64,000 nt of DNA from Pseudoalteromonas umbrosa (GCF_030125375.1 NZ_JASJUU010000001.1:1409354-1473353); one strand, 5' to 3'; shown: positions 53,885 to 63,462, counted from the stretch's first letter. A program made the numbers and translations. Notes: generated by a model not told the origin, from the letters alone.

Positions 53885-55474
53885 TTACATAAGCTGTTTT
53901 CTAACCTTAGGCATGATCCGCCTGCTAACAGGCACAATATCACCCGAACTCAGTGTGAGCTCCCCACCGCCTGATGGAAGTTTTTGCAGCGACTGAATGA
54001 ATTGTTTGTTTACAATGTATGATCTATGTATGCGTAGAAACGTTGCGGGCAATTTTTTTTCCATAATAGTCAAAGTCTCGTTGTGCAACACATTTCGTTC
54101 ATCTATTAAGCAAATTTCCACATAATCTCTCGCCCCCTTAACAAAGCAAATGCTGTCACATGACACCAATTCATTTTTATCCGAAAGATTTAGTTTTATC
54201 TTAGATGGGGTCTGCTGCTCACTATACTCATCTAATGCTTGTTGTAGCTGATCAGCTCTTTGCTGTGCAATCTGCTTTTGAGATTGCTCGTGTTTATATG
54301 CAATTGCATGTTGAACAAAAAAGAACAATAAAAGCGCAGCAACAAAATAGTAGAAATAGAGATCAAGGAATTGATTAGGGTTCACCGCAATTATGATAAA
54401 AAATATAAAAAGTGCACCTGCATGTTTTCTCGTATTTCCCTGCCTATTAAATACTTGAAAAGCTGTGATTAAAAAGCTGATACCAGCAGGCACTTGAATG
54501 GCGAGCACGGTTTTGTCTTCTATCGTACTGCCCAGATAAATAAAAATAAACGTCAATAACATGGATAGGAAAAAGCAGCTCTTACGATGATTCTTTACAA
54601 AACCATCTATGATATATAACAGCAAACTCAGACCGCTCAACGTCCCCAGTAATAAAATAACCATCAATCTAATCTCATGATAAGGGTATTCATATGCGAC
54701 GAATCCCCTTGACACTTCAGTCAATAGTTGAAGTGCTACTAGCAAAGAGAGTAAAGGAAGCCAAAAAGCATTTCGCCTTGAACTTAAGTCTTGCAACACC
54801 AACAAGCTTGAGAAAACAAAACCAATGATCAAAACACCTAACGGAACCAATGTAGGTAGATAGTGACGCAATACAATATCTTGAGGTGAATCATAGTATG
54901 TAACTATCGCAAGCCCAATTGAACGACTGATATCAAATGCTTTATGGTGAGATGACAGTTTAATAACTAACTCATTTTGCTGCTTCAATAGTCCTTTAGG
55001 TATATAAGTTACAAAGTCCATCACACCTGGCCGCTCTTCATCAGGTTGAGAAGAAGGATAACCATTTCGGCCTATTAATTCGCCATTAAAGTAAAACTCA
55101 GCCGCCGCTTGGGCAGAAAAAAACAACCCAATTGGTTTATCGATCAGCTCAGGTGCGTCTATGTCAAACGTGGTGCCTATCCAAGTTAACTTATTACTCA
55201 GCTTTACCTCGCCTAGAGGCATCGTTTTACAGTTTTGAAGAAAAAACGACTTTAAAGACAGCTTTTCATTTTCATCATAACAAACCCTAACGTCTTGAAT
55301 AAAATACTTATTAAACTCACCTGCTACGAGTTGTGTAGAAAATATCATGCTAAAAATAACCAACAAGCATCCACATATCTGCTTGATATTTATCACAATG
55401 GGATTCAAGAATTGTCGAACGCACATACTGATAAGTTTTGCTGCCTTTTGCAGAAGAAACGCCACCGCTTGCAT
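53885..55474 (-). CDS. Membrane LytTR-family transcription regulator with a 7TM sensor
   Basis: About 529 residues if started at the ATG at 55474; the start is uncertain (TTG at 55519 and other codons lack ribosome sites). An extracytoplasmic beta-rich region (about 50-200, 'TWIGTTFDIDAPELIDKPIG', 'PSSQPDEERPGVMDFVTYIP') resembles 7TMR-DISM extracellular modules. Seven hydrophobic helices (about 205-385) and a short coiled coil lead to a C-terminal LytTR DNA-binding domain ('FVKGARDYVEICLIDE', 'MEKKLPATFLRIHRSYIVNK', 'GELTLSSGDIVPVSRR'). The F-L-R-I-H-R-S-Y-I-V-N block is diagnostic. A one-component membrane regulator; it is divergent from the serine hydrolase gene 75 bases away, its likely target. 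Confidence 0.9.
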   Translation of the reverse strand: MQAVAFLLQKAAKLISMCVRQFLNPIVINIKQICGCLLVIFSMIFSTQLVAGEFNKYFIQDVRVCYDENEKLSLKSFFLQNCKTMPLGEVKLSNKLTWIGTTFDIDAPELIDKPIGLFFSAQAAAEFYFNGELIGRNGYPSSQPDEERPGVMDFVTYIPKGLLKQQNELVIKLSSHHKAFDISRSIGLAIVTYYDSPQDIVLRHYLPTLVPLGVLIIGFVFSSLLVLQDLSSRRNAFWLPLLSLLVALQLLTEVSRGFVAYEYPYHEIRLMVILLLGTLSGLSLLLYIIDGFVKNHRKSCFFLSMLLTFIFIYLGSTIEDKTVLAIQVPAGISFLITAFQVFNRQGNTRKHAGALFIFFIIIAVNPNQFLDLYFYYFVAALLLFFFVQHAIAYKHEQSQKQIAQQRADQLQQALDEYSEQQTPSKIKLNLSDKNELVSCDSICFVKGARDYVEICLIDERNVLHNETLTIMEKKLPATFLRIHRSYIVNKQFIQSLQKLPSGGGELTLSSGDIVPVSRRIMPKVRKQLM

Positions 55475-55549
55475 ATAAGTACTGGAAAAGTAAGAAGTAA
55501 TTGGTAATGTCCTTATCAATTAGTAAATTGCTTTAAAGGGTCTATTTAA

Positions 55550-57100
55550 ATGAACTATATCAAAAAGTCTGTATATACAGGAATCGTCTTATCACAGTTA
55601 ATTTTTTCTCCACTATGTCTAAGTGCACAGTTAACGCCAAAACAAATAGATGCACTTGTTGAAAAAGCAACAAACGAACTTAATGTGCCAGGAATTGCAT
55701 TGGCAGTTGTAAAAAGTGGAGAAGTGGTCCATGCGAAAGGCTATGGCGTTCAATCTATTGAAAACAACACACCAGTAAACACGGGTACCCTATTTCAGGT
55801 CGCGTCAATTTCAAAATCATTTGTAACTGCGGCATTGGCATTACTCGTAGATGAAAATAAACTCAGCTGGGACGATAAGGTCATTGATTATCTGCCGCAC
55901 TTTCAAATGTATGATCCTTGGGTAACAAGAGAGTTTACTATTCGCGACTTGTTAACTCATCGCTCTGGTTTGCCTCTGGGAGCTGGGGACTTATTACAAT
56001 GGCCTGATGCACAGGCACACGCAACGCCTGATGAAATCATCTCAGCATTAAAGTATTTAAAACCAACTAGTTCATTTCGTTCTGAATATTCCTATGTCAA
56101 TTTAATGTATATTGTCGCCGAAGAAGTGATACGCGCAATCACCAAGATGCCTTGGGACGAATATGTCGAAAAAGCATTATTAACACCGCTACAAATGACT
56201 AACTGTGTAGCAAGCCCGACTCGAATTAAAATACCAAGTAAACGTGCAATACCGCATATGGAAGTGGATGGTGAGCTCAAAACCACTTTTTTCAAAGATG
56301 ATACCCAGATTAATTGTGACATAGCAGGTATGGCAAAGTGGGCACAGCTATTTCTTTCCAAAGGAAAACTACCTGATGGGCAAAACTTGCTTTCTGAAAA
56401 ACAACACGCAGAACTGTGGAAGCCTGTGACTTTAAAGAAAGTCTCTTATATTGATCAAAAATACGCGCAGACACATTTTCAAGCATATGGATTAGGTTGG
56501 AATTTGATGGACTTTCATGGCCACCTCCATGTTTCTCATGGCGGTGCGGTACAAGGCATGACCTCGCATATCGCTTTTTTACCTGAAAAAGATGTTGCTG
56601 TTATTGCGCTTACAAATCAATGGTCACGAGCAGCTCAAGGTCTAACCGCAACTATCCTAGAACACTATATTGAAGCACAGCCCACAAATTACATTGATGT
56701 GTACATAGAAGGCAACAAACGATACGAAGCCTACAAAAAACAGCAAAAGAAAACAGCAAAGCCTTTGCAACTGAGCACAACCAAACCGCCTATGGCACTG
56801 GTTCAATATGCCGGTACTTACAAGGATGATTGGTATGGCACAGTGGATGTCACAGTGACAGGCTCTGAGCTTAATATTAAGTTTTCTCGTGGTAATGCTT
56901 TAACTGGTGAGCTTGACCATCTAGAAGGCAACCGATTTGTTGCAAAATGGCATGACCGAACACTGAATGCAGATGCGTTTGTTAACTTTGACGTCGACTT
57001 CGACGGTAAGGTTAGCGGATTCAAAATGAAAGCTGTAAGTTCTAGCACTGATTTTTCTTATAACTTTCATGATTTAAACCTAAAAAAAGTGAGCAAGTAG
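55550..57100 (+). CDS. Exported class C beta-lactamase-like hydrolase with a C-terminal DUF3471-like domain
   Basis: 516 residues, AAAGGG ribosome site, signal peptide about 1-26. Catalytic Ser86-x-x-Lys89 in 'FQVASISKSFVTAALAL', 'LLTHRSGLPLGAGD', Tyr182-x-Asn184 in 'SEYSYVNLMYIV', and a His-Gly-Gly box 'HVSHGGAVQGM' in place of KTG. After about residue 410 a separate beta-rich domain ('YAGTYKDDWYGTVDVTVTGS') matches DUF3471-type tails of such enzymes. It is the divergent neighbour of the 7TM-LytTR regulator. Its substrate (peptide, ester or D-amino-acid amide) is unknown; beta-lactam hydrolysis is not expected from the motif set. Confidence 0.9.
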   Translation: MNYIKKSVYTGIVLSQLIFSPLCLSAQLTPKQIDALVEKATNELNVPGIALAVVKSGEVVHAKGYGVQSIENNTPVNTGTLFQVASISKSFVTAALALLVDENKLSWDDKVIDYLPHFQMYDPWVTREFTIRDLLTHRSGLPLGAGDLLQWPDAQAHATPDEIISALKYLKPTSSFRSEYSYVNLMYIVAEEVIRAITKMPWDEYVEKALLTPLQMTNCVASPTRIKIPSKRAIPHMEVDGELKTTFFKDDTQINCDIAGMAKWAQLFLSKGKLPDGQNLLSEKQHAELWKPVTLKKVSYIDQKYAQTHFQAYGLGWNLMDFHGHLHVSHGGAVQGMTSHIAFLPEKDVAVIALTNQWSRAAQGLTATILEHYIEAQPTNYIDVYIEGNKRYEAYKKQQKKTAKPLQLSTTKPPMALVQYAGTYKDDWYGTVDVTVTGSELNIKFSRGNALTGELDHLEGNRFVAKWHDRTLNADAFVNFDVDFDGKVSGFKMKAVSSSTDFSYNFHDLNLKKVSK

Positions 57101-57133
57101 CAGCAAGGCTTTGCGCTATCTTTTAGACTCAAA

Positions 57134-57178
57134 TGAGCCCACTTATCATTCAGCAACAGTGATATGGTGGTGGGCTCA
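57134..57178. terminator. Terminator-like hairpin between convergent genes
   Basis: Perfect 9-bp stem TGAGCCCAC / GTGGGCTCA, with further internal pairing, between the two beta-lactamase-like genes. Confidence 0.55.
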
Positions 57179-57237
57179 ACACAAAAAGCTTTTATACGCA
57201 GAGCTTGCGTATGACTGAGTCTATTCAGCTAATTGTC

Positions 57238-59238
57238 TTAACTGGTGTACTTAAACCCTATCCCATTCCATACCCAAAAAACATATAAAAAGCTTATACA
57301 GCTCAGCGTGAAAATCGAATAGAGAAGCTTGTGCATCCACCCTAGTTCTGCCATACGCCAAATAAATGCCAGTCCAACCACCTTAACTAACGTAGTAACA
57401 CTAACGATTAATACCAAGCAAAGTAAAAACTTCACTTCAAGTGTCGGGAAATTTAATAAGAAATTATATTCGTCCAACACCAAACCGGAATTCATGAAAA
57501 TAAAGCCAGTCACGGTAAGCAATATCAAACCCGCAGAGATACAAGCTGTATTTTCGAATATACTGAGGTGCTTCACTCGGCTCTTTCGATTACCTGTGGT
57601 TATTAACGTAGACAGAGCAAATAATGAAGTAAACATCAAAACAAAATAAAAGAAAAACGGGCTTTGCGACAAGCTCATCTTTTCATAGTCACCAGACCAC
57701 ATACTTGCGGAGAAGCGTGCTATTTTTCCTGAGCTATCTGGATAAAAATAAAAAATAGAACCGTGATAAGACTCTGCTTGAAATACATTTTCTTGGAGTC
57801 GTTTAAGTTTAAATGACACATTGCTTCCCAAACGACGCATTTTCAAATCACCCTGTGCATCGAGTGAAATTGTCACTGAACTATCCAAAGCAGCCATTTT
57901 TTCTAACTGAGTGTAAGAGCGGCGGGTACTCAACCAAGATCCGGTATATTCCTCTAACTTACGCGTGGCAACAGGCACTGACAGAAACTGGCTATAGGCA
58001 CCAGCCGCAGTTGATTCAACTAACTTTAACGGTTTACTTTGATAGTACTTATTTAGAATAACCTTAGGTAAAGAGTCTGCTAAATGAGCGGCTCCGCCAA
58101 CCACATTACTCGCGATAAAAATACCCAACTGTAACTCGGGGTAAATTACCATATTAGATGAGAACGTGAGCGTAGCCCCCGAATGATGGTAGTAATGATG
58201 CCCTCTAAAGTGACCTTCAAACATACCATGAACGACATCTGCAGCGAGCGTTCTATCGTCATAAAGCCTGTGCTTCATGCTTTCGTTGGTTAATGGCGAG
58301 ACTAGTTGATTGTTTTCACGCATCAGGGCACGCATATACAGTGCCATATCATGTGCAGTTGAAGAGACCGCTCCGGCACCGCCAATGTGCCCTAGAAATT
58401 CAAACGGCTTTGCCAAATTTCGTCCAACAGTGTCTTTGAAATACCCCGTTGCCAGCTGTTGCCGCAGAGTGTCATTCATATTGGCAGCACCATAGCTGCT
58501 ACCAAGCGGTTCACGTAGCGTGGTATTTTTCATAGTTAGAGGAGCAAACATGTTCTGCTTCATATAGGAGGCCAAATCCATACCCGATTTTTGCTCTATC
58601 AAGTGCCCCAACAAACCAAACCCATAATTTGAATAAGACATGTTGTAACCAACAGGCCAAATTCTTTTTGGCATGTATTTAGCCAGATATTGAGGTGTAC
58701 TTAGCATGTGTTCAGGCCGGTCGCTGATTAAATGACCTGCGTCCGCTTCTTCAAAGCCAGCTCGGTGGCTGAGTAAAGCAGCAATAGTTATTGGCGCTTC
58801 AAATGTATTTGGAATTTTGAACTCAGTTAGATATTCATTAATATCAACATCAAGAGCAAGCTTACCCTGCTCTACCAATTGCATAACCGCAATAGCGGTC
58901 ATCGTTTTAGTAACTGACCCTATACGGAACAAGGTCGTATGGGGGTCAACTTTCTTTTGACTACTCACATCAGCATAACCATAGCCTTTGAGCATTACTA
59001 CGTCGTCACCTTTAACAATGGCAAGGCTGACACCTGGTATTGAATGCTGTGCCATGCCCCGCTCTATCAAAGAGTCGACATACTGCTCTAACCCGATTAG
59101 CGCTTGCGTCTCCATTGTTTTGCCTCCGCCATCAATAGATGTATTGGCATTTGCACTTTGAGCAGCAAAAAGGCTAGTGACAAAAAGTAGAAACAGAAAA
59201 GTGGCAGTAGATAACGAAATAGCTTTTTGTGTCTTCAT
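57238..59238 (-). CDS. Membrane-anchored class C beta-lactamase-like hydrolase
   Basis: About 666 residues from the ATG at 59238, placed by CAAGG six bases upstream and by the signal peptide it opens (MKTQKAISLSTATFLFLLFV). The S-x-x-K motif is in 'LFRIGSVTKTMTAIAVMQL', Y-x-N in 'NMSYSNYGFGLLGHLIEQ', and a third box is 'YHHSGATLTF' (His-Ser-Gly). After the catalytic and beta-domain come four hydrophobic helices (about 535-660), so the enzyme is tethered to the inner membrane facing the periplasm. The four-helix tail is a recurring variant in this family. Its substrate is unknown. It converges with the previous hydrolase gene. Confidence 0.88.
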   Translation of the reverse strand: MKTQKAISLSTATFLFLLFVTSLFAAQSANANTSIDGGGKTMETQALIGLEQYVDSLIERGMAQHSIPGVSLAIVKGDDVVMLKGYGYADVSSQKKVDPHTTLFRIGSVTKTMTAIAVMQLVEQGKLALDVDINEYLTEFKIPNTFEAPITIAALLSHRAGFEEADAGHLISDRPEHMLSTPQYLAKYMPKRIWPVGYNMSYSNYGFGLLGHLIEQKSGMDLASYMKQNMFAPLTMKNTTLREPLGSSYGAANMNDTLRQQLATGYFKDTVGRNLAKPFEFLGHIGGAGAVSSTAHDMALYMRALMRENNQLVSPLTNESMKHRLYDDRTLAADVVHGMFEGHFRGHHYYHHSGATLTFSSNMVIYPELQLGIFIASNVVGGAAHLADSLPKVILNKYYQSKPLKLVESTAAGAYSQFLSVPVATRKLEEYTGSWLSTRRSYTQLEKMAALDSSVTISLDAQGDLKMRRLGSNVSFKLKRLQENVFQAESYHGSIFYFYPDSSGKIARFSASMWSGDYEKMSLSQSPFFFYFVLMFTSLFALSTLITTGNRKSRVKHLSIFENTACISAGLILLTVTGFIFMNSGLVLDEYNFLLNFPTLEVKFLLCLVLIVSVTTLVKVVGLAFIWRMAELGWMHKLLYSIFTLSCISFLYVFWVWNGIGFKYTS

Positions 59239-59918
59239 GTAGCAACCTTGCTTGTTTATCATTTTACTCAAAAATAGTGACCACTATATCCAAATGATAA
59301 AAGCAGTTCGTAACACTCATGGCGACAGTGTATATTCATATCGCCAACATAAGAATACCTACTCTGATATAAACACTGTAACTGAGCATTATGTACTAGA
59401 CGTTTACAAAAACGCTTTGTAGAAGTGCTTTTTGTTAATCAACGCGCCCATCTTACATAATGTAAAAAATGCTCTTAAGTGCGCCAAGTAATTTTTCAAT
59501 GGAAACCGACGGCTACTAACTCGTGATTTTTTTGGTATTTTTCATCACACATTTAATAGTAGCCAAGGAAATAATAATCTGTCCCTTAGGTTGTAACGCC
59601 TTTAATTACAGCTAACACCCTAAAATAGAAGGGTGCAGTTGAAAAAGGTAAAACTCGAATCCCCTCCCAAACAGAGCACTGGATAACTATGAGGTATAAC
59701 TCTATGGTTTTGCTCTTTTATAAAATATATAAATTTATTCATGTTAGAGCACAAATGTTAGGTGAAGTTACAATCCTACCTTGATTATCAAAAACTCAGA
59801 CATAAATATACACTCAATATTCGATCTTAAATTCAATCGAACAGTACTTGTGCCATCTTCGCTATGATCTTTTTAAATAAGCACAGCAGGAATACATATC
59901 TACTTTCCAAGGAATATT
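59239..59918. other. Long intergenic region with hairpins, no supported gene
   Basis: 680 bases. Besides the inverted repeat at 59511-59564 there is CACCCT / AGGGTG at 59616-59635. A structured stretch at 59673-59720 (AGAGCA ... TGCTCTTTT, with inner pairing) looks like the end of a short plus-strand transcript. No tRNA fold was found. Confidence 0.45.
59511..59564. repeat. Nested inverted repeat
   Basis: GGCTACTA ... TAGTAGCC (8-bp perfect outer arms) encloses GTGAT ... ATCAC (inner arms) with a T-rich loop. It could fold as a 54-base hairpin with one internal loop. Confidence 0.6.
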
Positions 59919-60653
59919 ATGGATAACGCGCTAAACTTCATAAAAAAATCTAATCACGTCTTATTCTTTTTGGCGGTGACACTTTTTATAGTCGTCATTT
60001 CCATCGAGTTTATTTCAGATTTCTTCGACCACAGATATGAACCACCTAAAATTGCACTCGTCGATAACAGTGATACTCAAGAGCAAATTAAACAAACACA
60101 GTACACAAAAGAGTATTCAACAAAGTTAAGAGATGTGTACATTTTTGAGTTGATCTCCAAAGAAATTGATATTACTCAACATCATAACAGTGAGATTTAT
60201 TCTATGTTTACAGGCTCAAAAGTGTCGCATGACTTATATAACGGACACTTCTTATCCAGAAACGCCGTTAACTTGATGTTTGTAAGAGAAAATAGCAAAC
60301 CACATATGTTATTGAGAAAAGACGGACTACTACTTGAGTTTTCAAAGGCAAGGTTTTCATCAAGTGAAGAGAACCACTTATTAAATAAAAACATTTACCG
60401 GATCATTAATGAAGACACTAATCGAAATGGGTATCTTGACCATGAAGATTCAGCCAAGTTATTTACCTCAACCTTTGATGGCAAAGACTTAAGCCTAATA
60501 TTGGAAGACGTCGGATCATTTAGAACAATTGAAAACAATAAGTTGCTTATATCGCAAGAAGGCCAATCTCCCCAGTTTTATACTTTTGATTTGACCAGCT
60601 CAACCTTGCTGGCCTTGGATACATCAATCAAAACATCCCGAGAAAAACTTTAA
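59919..60653 (+). CDS. Membrane-anchored protein with an EF-hand-like loop
   Basis: 244 residues, CAAGGAA ribosome site. One transmembrane helix at about 13-33 with a short cytoplasmic N-terminus; the rest is predicted outside. Residues 166-178 read 'DTNRNGYLDHEDS', a good D-x-N-x-N-G-x-x-x-x-x-D calcium loop. The remaining 'PHMLLRKDGLLLEFSKARFS' and 'DGKDLSLILEDVGSFRTIEN' suggest a beta-propeller-like or lectin-like domain but no family is recognised. Single gene. Confidence 0.65.
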   Translation: MDNALNFIKKSNHVLFFLAVTLFIVVISIEFISDFFDHRYEPPKIALVDNSDTQEQIKQTQYTKEYSTKLRDVYIFELISKEIDITQHHNSEIYSMFTGSKVSHDLYNGHFLSRNAVNLMFVRENSKPHMLLRKDGLLLEFSKARFSSSEENHLLNKNIYRIINEDTNRNGYLDHEDSAKLFTSTFDGKDLSLILEDVGSFRTIENNKLLISQEGQSPQFYTFDLTSSTLLALDTSIKTSREKL

Positions 60654-60771
60654 AATCTAATTGGTGTAGACATAAAACCAAATTGCATTGCTAGCAAGTA
60701 CATTTAAAGAGTTGCTTAACACCAAGCATTAAAGAACAAGCCGTCGTTAATCGTTAGAGCTTAAGTCATAG

Positions 60772-61176
60772 CTAAACACCCAAAAGTGGTAAATGCTTCC
60801 TCTGCTGATAGGTAAGCGCCAATTCTAAACAATGTTTGATGATACTTTTTGGCAAGGGCTCAGTTAAAGGTAACACTATCGCTCTATTACCATTAAATTC
60901 GAGCGCTTCACTATATAGCTCTCGAAAGGTATCAACCAACTTTGTTTGGCAATGAAAGTACAGAAAGTAATTATTAGGAGTCTTCGGCTTCCAATCGATT
61001 CTTACCGGACTACCTAATGCTACTTTATAGCTTGGCTCTCCCCACTTAAGAGACTCTTCAACATCACCCAAATCAAGTTCATGGGCAACTTGAAAAATTA
61101 CCTCTCGAAGTAATTCAAGCCGGTCTCGTACATGCTCTGGGTAATGCTGCCAGCATGCTTTAACCGCCCTATCCAT
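60772..61176 (-). CDS. DUF1801-domain protein
   Basis: 134 residues with GTGGAG before the ATG. The pattern 'LELLREVIFQVAHEL...VEESLKWGEPSYKVALGSPV' followed by 'YFLYFHCQTKLVDTFRELY' is that of DUF1801/YdhG-like proteins, whose fold resembles frataxin. Members have been proposed to handle iron, but the function is not established. Cytoplasmic, single gene. Confidence 0.82.
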   Translation of the reverse strand: MDRAVKACWQHYPEHVRDRLELLREVIFQVAHELDLGDVEESLKWGEPSYKVALGSPVRIDWKPKTPNNYFLYFHCQTKLVDTFRELYSEALEFNGNRAIVLPLTEPLPKSIIKHCLELALTYQQRKHLPLLGV

Positions 61177-61494
61177 TTTTATACTCCACTTTTACCTCAA
61201 TTCATCTAAACTACAAAACTTAAGCCTCAAAACAAACAGATAATCAGCATAAACGCTTTGAAAAAACCGAGTTTCACTTAACCTAACTGCAATCAAAAAA
61301 ACTCAAATTATTGATATATATAAATATAATTCCAATCATCAAGTTGTAATCTAAAAATCATAGAGAGTTCAAGCCCATCTTTGTTATTTCGTTATAGTAA
61401 TTAGCAGCAGATGAACTGGTTTGAATAATAACGAACGTAAATCACCTCAATCCAGTTTAAATAATAATTATCAACAAGGTAACAAGGATAAATA
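61177..61494. other. Intergenic region between divergent genes
   Basis: About 320 AT-rich bases. Just before the plus-strand gene lies a loosely Fur-box-like stretch TAAATAATAATTATCAAC (61459-61476), too weak to call, followed by AAGGATAA as ribosome site. Confidence 0.3.
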
Positions 61495-62709
61495 ATGATT
61501 ATAAAATGCGCAGTGAAAAGCTTACTCACCATTGCTGTCTTATCCAGCTATAGCGGCCTTACTTCAGCAAACAGTAAGGAAAATATACACATAGCGCCTG
61601 AAGTTGCAAAAGCCGATGCACATATCGGGTATTCAGAAATTCCCTATCTTGATAAAGCATTTATTGATACATCTCCAAAAGATAAACAGGACGGCATCCC
61701 TGTTGGTAAACTAGGAAATTATGGTGGTAATAAAAAAATGCTCATGCAGTTTGCAAATGACCTTGCAGCATATAAACATGGCCATTACGACAGTCTCTTG
61801 ATCTCACATAAGGGGAAGCTTGTTTTAGAATCCTATTATGCAAAAGGACGAGCTAATCTTCCCCATTATCAAGCTTCAGCAACAAAAACCTACACGGGCT
61901 TAGCACTTGGTCGAGCTATCCAATTAGGTTACCTCTCCATGGAGGATTTAGACAAGCCAATCACAAGTTTCCTTACTGAGTTAAACTTAGATAAATCCGT
62001 TAAAAAAAGCGCGAATAAAATAACCTTACGTCACGCATTAACTATGACTTCAGGTATTCGAACTAGTGATGCGCAAAGAGCAAAGATTGATCAATTACCA
62101 AATCAATTAATGGGACAAGGAGAAATTAAAACATTACTCGAACACAGTTCACCCATCACTTCAGACAGTCAAACATTCAAGTACGGCTATGGCCCGCTCT
62201 TGGTCATGCATGTACTTGAAGCATCTGTACCTGGATCAGCAAAAGATTTTATCAAAAAAGAGTTACTCAATAAAATGGGGATCAATAATTTTAGATGGCG
62301 AACAAACGGAGCATCAGGCCTGCCTGAAGCGGGTTGGCGCACCAGTATGACATCTAGAGATATGGTCAAATGGGGCACTCTTGCCATGAATAAAGGAAAG
62401 TGGCAAGGCGAGCAAATTATACCTGAGAAGTTTATTACTGATGGTATGAGCAGGCTTGTTATGACTGGTGATGATGAGGTGCATTGGGGGGGTAAAGATG
62501 TATCTAAGCAAGGATATGGCTATTTTTGGTGGGGGGTCAACTTGAATGTTGGAGAAAAAAGCTATGTGGGTATTTCAGCTCAAGGCGGGAATGGCCAACT
62601 CATTATGATAGTTGAAGAACTAGATTTGCTGATAGTACATACGGCAAATGATAACAGCATTCCTTTCCAACAAATAATCGCTGAGCACATTCTGCCCGCA
62701 TTTATTTAA
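61495..62709 (+). CDS. Exported class C beta-lactamase-like serine hydrolase
   Basis: 404 residues, AAGGATAA ribosome site, signal peptide about 1-25. The S-x-x-K motif is 'QASATKTYTGLALGRAIQL', preceded by 'ISHKGKLVLESYYAKGRANL'. 'LRHALTMTSGIRTSD' follows, then 'FKYGYGPLLVMHVLEA' (Y-x-Y in place of Y-x-N) and 'ISAQGGNGQLIMIVEEL' near the end (Q-G-G for K-T-G). This set is typical of EstB/6-aminohexanoate-hydrolase-like enzymes acting on esters or amides rather than of antibiotic-destroying AmpC. Single gene ending at a strong hairpin. Confidence 0.88.
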   Translation: MIIKCAVKSLLTIAVLSSYSGLTSANSKENIHIAPEVAKADAHIGYSEIPYLDKAFIDTSPKDKQDGIPVGKLGNYGGNKKMLMQFANDLAAYKHGHYDSLLISHKGKLVLESYYAKGRANLPHYQASATKTYTGLALGRAIQLGYLSMEDLDKPITSFLTELNLDKSVKKSANKITLRHALTMTSGIRTSDAQRAKIDQLPNQLMGQGEIKTLLEHSSPITSDSQTFKYGYGPLLVMHVLEASVPGSAKDFIKKELLNKMGINNFRWRTNGASGLPEAGWRTSMTSRDMVKWGTLAMNKGKWQGEQIIPEKFITDGMSRLVMTGDDEVHWGGKDVSKQGYGYFWWGVNLNVGEKSYVGISAQGGNGQLIMIVEELDLLIVHTANDNSIPFQQIIAEHILPAFI

Positions 62710-62749
62710 AAACAGAGCCGAATAAGGCTGCGCAGAGATAACGTTATTC

Positions 62750-62794
62750 AAAAGAGTTGGCACAATACTAAGTTCAAAAGTCGCCAGCTCTTTT
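62750..62794 (+). terminator. Terminator after the serine hydrolase gene
   Basis: 12-bp stem AAAAGAGTTGGC / GCCAGCTCTTTT with one G-T wobble and a 21-base loop, 40 bases after the stop; ends in TTTTATA. Confidence 0.7.
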
Positions 62795-63054
62795 ATACAT
62801 AATTTATATACGTCTTAAGCTTAGGAAAGTACATTGCCACTTTTTACAGCTAAAGCAAGGTACATTAAGAGTTCAGCGAAAAAACAACATGTTAGATATG
62901 CAAATACAAATACGTAATGAAATACTCATTAAACTTCCGACTTTTTAAACTTAACAGTATGGTCCAAATAGTATTTTCATGTTTTCCTTACTATTGGAAA
63001 AAATAAGCCATGCCAATAAAGAACGCCAGTAACGGCGCCCTCATTAGATTTCAC

Positions 63055-63462
63055 TCAACGTTGGACCAGACTAAACCAGTTCCCAGAGTTATCTACAGCT
63101 AAGGCCTCAATGCCATACAGCTGCTCTGTTGGCGGTTGGATAAACTCGACGCCATTAGCAATAAGTTCATCATATGTTTTATGGCAGTTTTCTGTTTCAA
63201 AAACACCCGCCCCAAATGCTCCTTCTGCAATTAGACTGCGTATTTTATCTGCCGCATCTTTACTAAACATTGGCCCTTCTTTGGGCTCAGCTAACACTAA
63301 TTGGAGCTGCGGCTTAGATTTTGGGTGCACTGTCAACCATCGAAAGCCCCCCTCCACCTTCATATCATCCCCTACTTCAAAGCCAAGTTTATTTTTATAA
63401 AAATCAAGCGCATCATCTTGATTGAGTACATAAATTGTTGCGTGTGCTATGGATGTGATCAT
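63055..63462 (-). CDS. VOC-superfamily protein, partner of the AraC-type gene
   Basis: 135 residues, AGGGAATA ribosome site. 'SIAHATIYVLNQDDALDFYK' to 'RWLTVHPKSKPQLQLVLAEP', then 'EGAFGAGVFETENCHKTYDE' and 'GIEALAVDNSGNWFSLVQR' form the two VOC modules; the His in the first strand and the Glu-like position in the middle match a glyoxalase-like metal site only partly (the last position is Q/S rather than Glu). It lies 72 bases downstream of an AraC-type regulator on the same strand, a pairing common in bacteria where the VOC protein is regulated with the regulator. Substrate unknown. Confidence 0.88.
   Translation of the reverse strand: MITSIAHATIYVLNQDDALDFYKNKLGFEVGDDMKVEGGFRWLTVHPKSKPQLQLVLAEPKEGPMFSKDAADKIRSLIAEGAFGAGVFETENCHKTYDELIANGVEFIQPPTEQLYGIEALAVDNSGNWFSLVQR

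Noticed and set aside
55550..57100. Antibiotic-resistance beta-lactamase
   Set aside because: Has the S-x-x-K and Y-x-N motifs but lacks the K-T-G box and carries a DUF3471-like tail, so it belongs with esterase/peptidase-like relatives.
59640..59670. Sequence ACTCGAATCCCC resembling a tRNA T-arm
   Set aside because: No acceptor, D or anticodon arm can be folded around it.
61459..61476. Possible Fur box before the serine hydrolase gene
   Set aside because: Only a loose AT-rich match; no iron-related gene nearby.
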